Of a DNA stretch of 19,103 nucleotides, positions 1-6,761 are shown piece after piece. Source of the DNA: Geobacter sp. UBA4074 (GTDB lineage: Bacteria; Desulfobacterota; Desulfuromonadia; Geobacterales; Pseudopelobacteraceae). A program made the translations under genes and the position numbers. The notes beneath the pieces were generated by a model, which was given only the letters and a program-made list of their open reading frames with translations, ran no database searches and was not told the DNA's origin. Each line of letters opens with the position of its first letter. The first letter of the stretch is position 1. Where the stretch lies: contig DFYU01000104.1 in assembly GCA_002383415.1 (NCBI GenBank), positions 86,779-105,881 on the forward strand, read 5' to 3'.

Positions 1-705
1 ATCATCATGGACGGCAACGGGCGCTGGGCACAGGAACGGATGCTCAAGCGGATCGTGGGCCACCAGCGTGGTGTGGAAACGGTGCGCATGGTGGTGGAAC
101 AGTCTTCCCTGCTCGGGATTCCCTACCTGACCCTGTTTGCCTTCTCGTCGGAGAACTGGTCCCGCCCAGCGACCGAAGTGCGGGCGCTGATGACCCTGCT
201 CAAAAAATTCGTACGCTCCGAGACCAGCCGGATGATGAAGCACAACATCCGCTTCAACGTGATCGGCAACCGCAGCGAGATGCCCGACGACATCAACCAG
301 GCCCTGGACGATTCGCTGGCCAGGACCGCCACCAACAGCGGCATGGTGTTAACCCTGGCCCTGTCTTACGGCGGCCGCCAGGAACTGACCCGCGCTGCGG
401 CCATGATTGCCCGTGAAGTTGCCAGCGGCGGACTGCAGCCGGAGCAGGTGACCGAAGAGCTGCTGGCACGGCATCTGGACACCGTCGGCCTGCCAGATCC
501 CGACTTCCTGATCAGGACCAGCGGCGAGATGCGGATCAGCAACTTCCTGCTCTGGCAGCTGGCCTACACCGAACTCTACTTCACCGAGATCAACTGGCCC
601 GATTTTACCATCAGCGAACTGTATCGCGCCTTGGCCGATTTCCAGGCCCGCGAACGCCGCTTCGGCAAGACCAGCGCCCAGATCCGACTGGCGCAAAGGA
701 GCTGA
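1..705 (+). CDS. uppS: Isoprenyl (undecaprenyl diphosphate) synthase, 5'-truncated
   Basis: Cis-prenyltransferase that condenses isopentenyl diphosphate onto farnesyl diphosphate to make the C55 lipid carrier for peptidoglycan and O-antigen. The window opens in frame inside the conserved N-terminal block: two Ile codons come before MDGNGRW, whose Asp is the catalytic and Mg-binding residue of the family. The real start therefore lies a few codons upstream, outside the window, and the ATG at 7 is internal. Other family blocks seen are FSSENWSRP, RTSGEMRISNFLLWQ and the C-terminal RRFGKT. About 234 residues are visible, close to full length. It is the first visible gene of an operon with cdsA, dxr, rseP and tsaB. 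Its stop codon (703-705) is in the same frame as cdsA, and its last codons contain the cdsA ribosome binding site. Confidence 0.96.
   Translation: MIMDGNGRWAQERMLKRIVGHQRGVETVRMVVEQSSLLGIPYLTLFAFSSENWSRPATEVRALMTLLKKFVRSETSRMMKHNIRFNVIGNRSEMPDDINQALDDSLARTATNSGMVLTLALSYGGRQELTRAAAMIAREVASGGLQPEQVTEELLARHLDTVGLPDPDFLIRTSGEMRISNFLLWQLAYTELYFTEINWPDFTISELYRALADFQARERRFGKTSAQIRLAQRS
694..701 (+). promoter_or_regulatory. Strong ribosome binding site that fixes an ATT start for cdsA
   Basis: An AAAGGAG-like Shine-Dalgarno sequence (core AGGAG at 697-701) lies in the last codons of uppS. Seven nucleotides separate it from the ATT at 709-711, which is ideal spacing. The TTG at 739 has no comparable site. 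This is the main reason for placing the cdsA start at 709. Confidence 0.7.
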
Positions 706-708
706 CCT

Positions 709-1509
709 ATTCAACGCCTGCTGACCGCCCTGGTACTGTTGCCGGTCGTCATCCTGACCATTGTCAAGGGAGAGCCGTGGCACTTTGCCCTGCTGCTGTC
801 ACTGTTTAGCGCAGTGGGACTGCAGGAATTCTTTGCCATGGCACTGCCGGATCGCAAGGGCGAACTGCTGCCCTTCGCCCTCTACGGCGCACTGGTGCTG
901 TTTACCCCCCTCTTTGTCGATGGACGCCTGTTTATCATGGCCTGCGCCGGCTTCTTCCTGCTGACCGCCTTTCACTTCCTGTTCCGTCTGCGGGATATGG
1001 AGACCGTTGCGCGCGATGTCAGCCTGGTGGTAACCGCCTACCTGTATGTACCCTTTCTGCTGGCCCACCTGGTGATGCTGCGCCTGCTGCCCGACGGCAG
1101 TTCCTGGTTGCTCTTGATCATGCTGATCGTGATGACCAACGACTCAGCCGCCTACTACATCGGCAGCGCCATCGGCAAGCACCGGCTCTACCCGGCGGTC
1201 AGCCCCAAAAAGAGCATCGAGGGCGCCCTGGGAGGGCTCTTGGGCAGCCTGGGCGGAACCCTGCTGGCCAAGTTCACCTTCTTCAGCTCCTTAAGCTACG
1301 TCGACGCCCTGCTGGCAGCCCTGCTGGTGGGGATCACCGGCCAGCTGGGCGACCTGTTTGAATCACTCTTGAAGCGCAGCTTCGGGGTCAAGGATTCCGG
1401 CACCCTGCTGCCCGGTCACGGCGGGGTACTTGATCGCCTGGACAGCATCATTCTGGCTGCTCCGGTCACGTACTACTTCGCCATCTACCTCTTCGGGAGG
1501 TTTTCGTGA
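709..1509 (+). CDS. cdsA: Phosphatidate cytidylyltransferase, probable ATT start
   Basis: Integral membrane enzyme that makes CDP-diacylglycerol from phosphatidic acid and CTP, the branch point to phospholipids. The family signature is complete at residues 219-245: SLLKRSFGVKDSG followed by HGGVLDRLD. Most of the rest is hydrophobic, as expected for a multi-pass protein. The start is unusual. The frame opens after the uppS stop at 703-705, and the first ATG/GTG/TTG is the TTG at 739, which would cut into the first membrane segment and has no ribosome binding site. The ATT at 709, read as Met, gives MQRLLTALVLLPVV, the N-terminus expected for this family, and sits 7 nt after AGGAG. This gives 266 residues. 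A CTG start at 718 or a sequencing error (ATG read as ATT) are the alternatives. Its stop overlaps the dxr ATG by one base. Confidence 0.93.
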   Translation: MQRLLTALVLLPVVILTIVKGEPWHFALLLSLFSAVGLQEFFAMALPDRKGELLPFALYGALVLFTPLFVDGRLFIMACAGFFLLTAFHFLFRLRDMETVARDVSLVVTAYLYVPFLLAHLVMLRLLPDGSSWLLLIMLIVMTNDSAAYYIGSAIGKHRLYPAVSPKKSIEGALGGLLGSLGGTLLAKFTFFSSLSYVDALLAALLVGITGQLGDLFESLLKRSFGVKDSGTLLPGHGGVLDRLDSIILAAPVTYYFAIYLFGRFS

Positions 1510-2669
1510 TGAAGCAGATTGCCATCCTCGGTTCCACCGGATCAATCGGCGTCAGCACCCTGGAGATCGTGGCCGCTCACCCTGACAAATTCAGGGTGGT
1601 TTCACTGTCGGCCGGCAAGAACCTGGAGCTGTGCGCCCGCCAGGTGCGCCAGTTCCGTCCCAAGCTGGTGGCTGTGGCCGATCCGGCTGACCTCCCCCGT
1701 CTGCGAGAGCTACTGGACGGACAGGATGTCTCGCTGGTCGGCGGCCTGGAGGGATTATGCGCCGTGGCCACTGCCGATGGTGTCCAGATGGTGGTGGCCG
1801 CCATCGTCGGCGCCGCCGGGCTGGTGCCCACCGCCGCCGCGATCCGGGCCGGCAAGGATGTGGCCCTGGCCAACAAAGAAACCCTGGTCACCGCAGGGCA
1901 CCTGTTCATGGAACTGGTGGCCACACACCAGGTCAAGCTGCACCCCGTAGACAGTGAGCACAGTGCGGTATTTCAATCCATTACAGGACACCGCAATCAG
2001 GATATCACCAAGATCATCCTGACCGCCTCCGGTGGACCGTTCCGCGAGACCCCTCTGGAGAGACTGAAGGCCGTCACCGTGCAGGACGCCCTCAATCACC
2101 CCAACTGGAACATGGGCCGCAAGATCACTATCGATTCTGCCACCATGATGAACAAGGGACTGGAAGTTATCGAAGCCCGCTGGCTGTTCGATGCGCCGGC
2201 CGAAAAGATCAGCGTCAACATCCACCCTCAGAGCATCATCCACTCCATGGTGGAATACGTTGACGGTTGCGTGATTGCCCAGCTGGGGATGCCGGACATG
2301 AAGGCCCCGATCGCCTACGCCCTCTCCTATCCGGAACGGGTCAGCAGCGGGGTGAAACCGCTGGATCTGACCGAGTTGTCGGGGCTGACCTTCTACAAAC
2401 CCGACCTGGAACGCTTTCCCTGTCTTGGTCTAGCCTACCGTGCGCTGGGCGAAGGCGAAAGCATGCCGGCAGTGATGAACGCCGCCAACGAGATCGCCGT
2501 AGAGGCCTTTCTGGAGGGGCGGATCAGCTTCCTGCAGATCGCCCGGGTGATCGAGCAGACCATGGACAGTCACCAAGCCCACCGCCTGGCCTCTATCGAC
2601 GAGGTGCTGGCAGCCGACCAGTGGGGCCGCGAGACGGCCCGTACCATCTGCGCAGCACTGACAAGGTAA
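1509..2669 (+). CDS. dxr: 1-deoxy-D-xylulose 5-phosphate reductoisomerase
   Basis: Second enzyme of the MEP pathway. It converts DXP to 2-C-methylerythritol 4-phosphate with NADPH and a divalent metal, supplying the isoprenoid precursors used by uppS upstream. The NADPH-binding loop GSTGSIG is at residues 8-14. The metal ligands are in VDSEHSAVF (D148, E150) and MNKGLE (E219). The flexible-loop block NHPNWNMG and HPQSIIHSMVEY are also present. At 386 residues it is close to family length. ATG 1509 is preferred over GTG 1506 because GGGAGG at 1495-1500 is 8 nt upstream. The ATG overlaps the cdsA stop by one base, which suggests translational coupling. Confidence 0.97.
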   Translation: MKQIAILGSTGSIGVSTLEIVAAHPDKFRVVSLSAGKNLELCARQVRQFRPKLVAVADPADLPRLRELLDGQDVSLVGGLEGLCAVATADGVQMVVAAIVGAAGLVPTAAAIRAGKDVALANKETLVTAGHLFMELVATHQVKLHPVDSEHSAVFQSITGHRNQDITKIILTASGGPFRETPLERLKAVTVQDALNHPNWNMGRKITIDSATMMNKGLEVIEARWLFDAPAEKISVNIHPQSIIHSMVEYVDGCVIAQLGMPDMKAPIAYALSYPERVSSGVKPLDLTELSGLTFYKPDLERFPCLGLAYRALGEGESMPAVMNAANEIAVEAFLEGRISFLQIARVIEQTMDSHQAHRLASIDEVLAADQWGRETARTICAALTR

Positions 2670-2673
2670 TCAC

Positions 2674-3798
2674 ATGATATTTCTCTATTTCATCCTCGTA
2701 CTCGGTATCCTGATCTTCGTCCACGAGCTGGGTCACTTCCTGATAGCCAAATGGCTCGGCATCCGGGTAGAAAAGTTCTCACTGGGCTTCGGCCCCAAGC
2801 TGATCGGCTGGCACTGGGGCGATACCGAATACCTGCTATCGGCATTCCCGCTGGGGGGCTACGTCAAGCTGTTCGGCGAAGGTGGCTTTGAAGAAAATGA
2901 GATGATCGAGAAAGACTATGAACAGGCTGGAGAGCAACTGCCCCAACGCCCGGCATCGCAACTCAGCGATGAGGATCGCGCCCAATCCTTTTCCCACCGT
3001 CCGGTCTGGCACCGGATGGCGGTGGTGATTGCCGGCCCGGCCTTCAACATGGGCTTTGCCTGGCTGTTACTGATCATGCTCTACCTGGCCGGCATGCCGA
3101 TCATGAAGGCCACCATCGGCGAGGTATTCAAAGACAAGCCGGCCGCCCGGGCAGGCCTGCAGACCGGCGACCTGATTACCGCAGTCAATGGCCGCACCAT
3201 TCACCAGTGGGAAGACTTCTCCGCCGAAATGGCCAAGGCCAGGGACGAGGTGGCCATCACCATCCTACGCAAGGACCAGACCACCACGCTGCGCATGACT
3301 CCGGAGCTGAGCGAGGCCAAGAACCTGTTCGGCGAGACCATCCAGAAGCCGATCGTGGGAGTCACCCCGGCCTATGATGTGGTGACGCAACGCTTCGGAC
3401 TGCTGGATGCGATTCAACTGGGTAATGCCAAGGCGGTGGAAGTAACCAGGCTGACCGTCCTTTCGCTGGTGAAGCTGTTCCAGGGGGTCGTGCCGCTCAA
3501 GACCGTCGGCGGCCCGATCATGATCGCCGACATGGCCAACAAGGCCGCCCAGTCCGGCGGCGCCACCTTCTTCCTGCTGCTGGCGGTAGTTTCCATCAAC
3601 CTGGGCATCCTCAACCTGCTGCCGGTGCCGGTGTTGGACGGCGGTCATCTGCTGTTCTACACCGTTGAACTGATCATCCGCCGGCCGGTACCACAGAAGG
3701 TACGCGAATATGCACAACAAGCCGGCATGCTGCTGTTGATCGGCCTGATGGTGCTGGCCTTCTACAACGACATCATGCGCTACTTCATCAGCAACTGA
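2674..3798 (+). CDS. rseP: RIP-family site-2 zinc metalloprotease
   Basis: Inner-membrane intramembrane protease. In other bacteria RseP cuts anti-sigma factors during the envelope stress response and clears signal-peptide remnants. The zinc motif HELGH is at residues 17-21 in the first membrane segment. The second conserved block NLLPVPVLDGGH (Asp322) lies near the C-terminus and supplies the third zinc ligand. One PDZ domain is visible at about residues 145-210 (IGEVFKDKPAARAGLQTGDL). An acidic hydrophilic stretch lies at about residues 68-108, before the second membrane segment. It has 374 residues, shorter than the two-PDZ E. coli protein (about 450). It begins four bases after dxr and overlaps tsaB by one base. 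The substrate here is unknown. Confidence 0.95.
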   Translation: MIFLYFILVLGILIFVHELGHFLIAKWLGIRVEKFSLGFGPKLIGWHWGDTEYLLSAFPLGGYVKLFGEGGFEENEMIEKDYEQAGEQLPQRPASQLSDEDRAQSFSHRPVWHRMAVVIAGPAFNMGFAWLLLIMLYLAGMPIMKATIGEVFKDKPAARAGLQTGDLITAVNGRTIHQWEDFSAEMAKARDEVAITILRKDQTTTLRMTPELSEAKNLFGETIQKPIVGVTPAYDVVTQRFGLLDAIQLGNAKAVEVTRLTVLSLVKLFQGVVPLKTVGGPIMIADMANKAAQSGGATFFLLLAVVSINLGILNLLPVPVLDGGHLLFYTVELIIRRPVPQKVREYAQQAGMLLLIGLMVLAFYNDIMRYFISN

Positions 3799-4487
3799 TG
3801 CTGACCCTCTGTCTGGACACCACCAGCGGGCCCAGCAGCATCGCCATCAGCCGGGACGGCCAGCTACTGGCAGCATCACTGGTGACGGCGCCGGGCAAAC
3901 GGCAGAACGCCTGGCTGCTGCCTGAACTGCAGCGCCTGCTGGCCTCCTGCGAACTGGACAGCGCACAGATCGACCTGTTTGCCTGCGCCAACGGCCCTGG
4001 CTCCTTCACCGGTGTCCGCACCGGGGTTGCCACCATCCAGGGCCTGGCCCTGGCCCACGGCAAACCCTGCATCGGCATCTCAACCTTGGCCCTGCTGGCC
4101 ATGCAGCTGCCCTATGCACAGCATCCGGTCTGTCCACTGCTGGATGCCCGTAAAAACGAGGTCTACGCCGGCCTCTACAGCTGCAACCCGTTGCCGACGC
4201 CGCTGCGTAATGACTGCGCCCTGCCCCCGACCGAATTCCTGCAGCAACTGTCCGGGCCCACCATCTTCCTGGGTGACGGCGCAACCCGCTACCGCCAACT
4301 GATCCAAGATCTGCTGGGCGACAACGCCCTGTTTGCCCCGACCAGCCATGCCATCCCCTACGCCGCCCATGGCACCCTGCTTGCCGAAACGGCTTTCCGA
4401 AAAGGCATGACAGACACCCCGGAACAGCTGCTCCCCACCTACCTGCGCCTCTCCGAGGCAGAGCTCGCCCGCCAACAAAAAATTTAG
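3798..4487 (+). CDS. tsaB: tRNA threonylcarbamoyladenosine biosynthesis protein TsaB
   Basis: Member of the ASKHA fold that pairs with TsaD and TsaE to put the t6A modification on A37 of ANN-decoding tRNAs. The N-terminal LCLDTTSGPSSIAI strand and the FACANGPGSFTGVRTG block at about residues 60-75 are typical of TsaB. The length of 229 residues matches E. coli (about 231). Its ATG overlaps the rseP TGA by one base, so it is the last gene of the operon. No terminator hairpin is seen after it. Confidence 0.94.
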   Translation: MLTLCLDTTSGPSSIAISRDGQLLAASLVTAPGKRQNAWLLPELQRLLASCELDSAQIDLFACANGPGSFTGVRTGVATIQGLALAHGKPCIGISTLALLAMQLPYAQHPVCPLLDARKNEVYAGLYSCNPLPTPLRNDCALPPTEFLQQLSGPTIFLGDGATRYRQLIQDLLGDNALFAPTSHAIPYAAHGTLLAETAFRKGMTDTPEQLLPTYLRLSEAELARQQKI

Positions 4488-4522
4488 CCCGACAATACTT
4501 TTTTACCGTCACTTAAATTAGC

Positions 4523-4550
4523 TTGAAGCCGCACCGAAGGCTGGTATACT
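4523..4550 (+). promoter_or_regulatory. Sigma70-type promoter of sucCD
   Basis: TTGAAG (4523-4528) and TATACT (4545-4550) are separated by 16 bp and lie 29 bp upstream of the sucC ATG. A start near 4557 would leave a leader of about 22 nt carrying the GAGGAG ribosome binding site at 4568-4573. Found by eye against consensus boxes. Confidence 0.62.
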
Positions 4551-4578
4551 CCCCGCATCCTTACCATGAGGAGTTGCT

Positions 4579-5742
4579 ATGAACATCCATGAGTACCAGG
4601 CCAAAGAGATCCTAAGCATGTACGGCATCCCGGTGCCGCGCAACCGGGTGGCCCTGACCGCCGATCAGGTGGAACGGGGCGCCAAGATGATGGGCGGCCA
4701 TTGTGTGGTCAAGGCCCAGATCTACGCCGGCGGTCGTGGCAAGGCAGGCGGGGTCAAGGTGGTGCATCACCCGGAGCAGGCCGCCGAACTGGCCAAGGAA
4801 CTGTTCGGCAAGCGGCTGGTCACCCCCCAGACCGGGCCGGAAGGGCTCAAGGTACGTCGCATCCTGGTGGAGGAGGCGGTGGAGATCGCCCGCGAGTTTT
4901 ACCTCTCTATCACCCTCGACCGTGAAAACTCGCGCTACTGCCTGATCGCCTCGGCTGAAGGCGGCGTGGAGATCGAAGAGGTGGCCCGAAAGGCGCCTGA
5001 AAAGATTCACGTCCTGACCATCGACCCGTTTACCGGCCTGCGCACCTACCAGGCCCGCAAGATCGCCCTGGCACTCGGTCTGACCGGCAGCGTCTGCGAA
5101 GACTGCGTCGAACTGATCCTCAATCTGTATAAATGCTGCCTGGAAAAGGATTGCTCCCTGGTGGAGATCAACCCGCTGGTGGTGACCCGAGCCGGCTGGC
5201 TCTTGGCCATGGATGCCAAGATATCCTTTGACGACAACGCGGTCTACCGCCACCGGGAATACCCGGACATGGTGGACTATTCTCAGCTGGACCCGCTGGA
5301 GATCACCGCCGGCAAGTACGACCTGGCCTACATCAAGCTGACCGGCAATATCGGCTGCATGGTCAACGGCGCCGGTCTGGCCATGGCCACCCTGGACGTG
5401 TTGAAGGAATTTGGTGGTGAGCCGGCAAACTTTCTGGATGTGGGGGGCGGCGCCACCCGCGAGAAGGTGGCCGAGGCGTTCAAGATCATCCTGCAGGACA
5501 GTGATGTCCAGGCGGTGTTCGTCAACATCTTCGGCGGTATCATGCGCTGCGACGTGATTGCCCAAGGGATCATCGAGGCGGCCAATGAGGTCAAATGTCT
5601 GCTGCCGATCGTGGTGCGGATGGACGGCAGCAATGTGGAGGACGGCAAGCAACTGCTGCTGGAATCGGGACTCAACGTGCAGATCGGCGACAACCTGGGT
5701 GACGGCGCCCAGAAGATCGTCGCCATGCTGGCCACGGCCTAA
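4579..5742 (+). CDS. sucC: Succinyl-CoA synthetase, beta subunit
   Basis: Nucleotide-binding subunit of succinyl-CoA ligase, which interconverts succinyl-CoA and succinate with substrate-level formation of ATP or GTP in the TCA cycle. The N-terminus MNIHEYQAKEIL and the ATP-grasp loop GGRGKAGGVK at about residues 52-61 are diagnostic. The metal-binding block VEINPLVV and the CoA-ligase part (FLDVGGGA, VNIFGGIMRCD) follow in order. At 387 residues it nearly equals E. coli SucC (388). GAGGAG at 4568-4573 gives a clear start. It is followed 14 bases later by sucD. Nucleotide specificity was not determined. Confidence 0.97.
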   Translation: MNIHEYQAKEILSMYGIPVPRNRVALTADQVERGAKMMGGHCVVKAQIYAGGRGKAGGVKVVHHPEQAAELAKELFGKRLVTPQTGPEGLKVRRILVEEAVEIAREFYLSITLDRENSRYCLIASAEGGVEIEEVARKAPEKIHVLTIDPFTGLRTYQARKIALALGLTGSVCEDCVELILNLYKCCLEKDCSLVEINPLVVTRAGWLLAMDAKISFDDNAVYRHREYPDMVDYSQLDPLEITAGKYDLAYIKLTGNIGCMVNGAGLAMATLDVLKEFGGEPANFLDVGGGATREKVAEAFKIILQDSDVQAVFVNIFGGIMRCDVIAQGIIEAANEVKCLLPIVVRMDGSNVEDGKQLLLESGLNVQIGDNLGDGAQKIVAMLATA

Positions 5743-5756
5743 GAGGGACTACGACC

Positions 5757-6629
5757 ATGTCGATTCTGATCAATAGCAACTCCAAGATCCTGGTACAGGG
5801 GATCACCGGCAAGAGCGGCCTGTTCCATACCCAGCAGTGCCGGGCCTACGGCAGCCAGATCGTGGCCGGGGTCACCCCCGGCAAGGGTGGCGTGCATATC
5901 GAGGGCATCCCGGTCTTTAACACGGTGGAGGAGGCGGTGCACTACACCGGCGCCACGGTCTCGATGATCTTCGTGCCGCCGCCGGGCGCAGCCGACGCCA
6001 TCCTGGAGGCCTGCGACGCCGGCCTGGAACTGGCGGTCTGCATCACCGAAGGGATTCCGGTGCGGGACATGGTGCTGGCCCGCTCCATTCAGGAACGCAG
6101 CAAGACCCTGCTGGTGGGGCCCAACTGCCCCGGCGTGATCACCCCCGGCCAGTGCAAGCTGGGCATCATGCCGGGCTACATCCATACCCCCGGCAAGGTG
6201 GGGGTGGTCTCCCGCTCCGGCACCCTGACCTACGAGGCGGTCAAGCAGCTGACCGACCTGGGGTTGGGCCAGTCCACCTGCGTCGGTATCGGCGGCGATC
6301 CGATCATCGGCATGAAATACATCGACGTCTTGCAACGGTTCAACGACGACCCCGAGACCGAGGCGGTCTTCATGATCGGCGAAATCGGCGGTGGCGCCGA
6401 GGAAGAGGCGGCACTCTGGATCAAGGAACATATGCGCAAACCGGTGGCGGCCTTTATCGCCGGCATCACTGCACCACCCGGCAAACGGATGGGTCATGCC
6501 GGCGCCATCATCACCGGCGGCAAGGGCAAGGCCGAGGACAAGATCCGCACCCTGCAGGAATGCGGCGTGGTAGTCTCCACCTCCCCCACCCGGATGGGTG
6601 AGGCCATGCAGGAGGCCATCAAAAAATAA
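5757..6629 (+). CDS. sucD: Succinyl-CoA synthetase, alpha subunit
   Basis: CoA-binding and phosphohistidine subunit of succinyl-CoA ligase, forming a complex with SucC just upstream. The CoA-binding Rossmann start VQGITGKSG is at about residues 13-21. SRSGTLTYE lies mid-protein. The phosphorylated His is H247 in KRMGHAGAIITGGKG, matching His246 of E. coli. Its 290 residues equal family length. The ribosome binding site GAGGGA is at 5743-5748, right after the sucC stop, so the two genes are one transcript. No promoter is visible between them. Confidence 0.97.
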   Translation: MSILINSNSKILVQGITGKSGLFHTQQCRAYGSQIVAGVTPGKGGVHIEGIPVFNTVEEAVHYTGATVSMIFVPPPGAADAILEACDAGLELAVCITEGIPVRDMVLARSIQERSKTLLVGPNCPGVITPGQCKLGIMPGYIHTPGKVGVVSRSGTLTYEAVKQLTDLGLGQSTCVGIGGDPIIGMKYIDVLQRFNDDPETEAVFMIGEIGGGAEEEAALWIKEHMRKPVAAFIAGITAPPGKRMGHAGAIITGGKGKAEDKIRTLQECGVVVSTSPTRMGEAMQEAIKK

Positions 6630-6630
6630 C

Positions 6631-6673
6631 CGCAATCACCCCGCAGCATTACGCGCCAACCCGCGTGATTGCG
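6631..6673 (+). repeat. Inverted repeat after sucD
   Basis: CGCAATCAC (6631-6639) is repeated inverted as GTGATTGCG (6665-6673) around a 25-nt centre. An alternative inner stem, ACGCG (6651-6655) with CGCGT (6662-6666), overlaps the right arm. There is no T-run after it, so it could be a weak terminator, an operator, or chance. Confidence 0.35.
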
Positions 6674-6686
6674 CTGTTCAGCACGA

Positions 6687-6716
6687 TTGACAGCTGCGGT
6701 CGCCGTGGGGCATACT
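6687..6716 (+). promoter_or_regulatory. Sigma70-type promoter of dnaE
   Basis: A perfect -35 box TTGACA (6687-6692), an 18-bp spacer and CATACT (6711-6716, 4 of 6 consensus). Transcription would start near 6723. That gives a leader of about 25 nt to the ATG at 6748 or about 55 nt to the ATG at 6778. Confidence 0.58.
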
Positions 6717-6732
6717 AGGTGCCAACTTTACC

Positions 6733-6761
6733 GAACGGGATCTCGCCATGAGCTCCCGTTC
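6733..6761 (+). promoter_or_regulatory. Hairpin over the upstream dnaE start codon
   Basis: GAACGGGA (6733-6740) pairs perfectly with TCCCGTTC (6754-6761). Inside, after one T/C mismatch, CTC (6742-6744) pairs with GAG (6750-6752), leaving a five-base loop GCCAT. The ATG at 6748-6750 is in the loop and inner stem. It could hide that start in RNA, be a DNA operator just after the promoter, or be leader structure if the real start is 6778. Confidence 0.6.

Noticed and set aside
739..1509. cdsA starting at TTG 739
   Set aside because: Cuts into the first membrane helix, has no ribosome binding site, and leaves the strong AGGAG at 697-701 unused.
4476..4504. A-run and T-run after tsaB as a terminator
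   Set aside because: The only possible stem is A-T pairs over a run of six. There is no GC-rich hairpin before the T-run at 4499-4504.
4612..5652. 346-codon open frame on the - strand
   Set aside because: Shadow of sucC with the same antisense composition and no domain.
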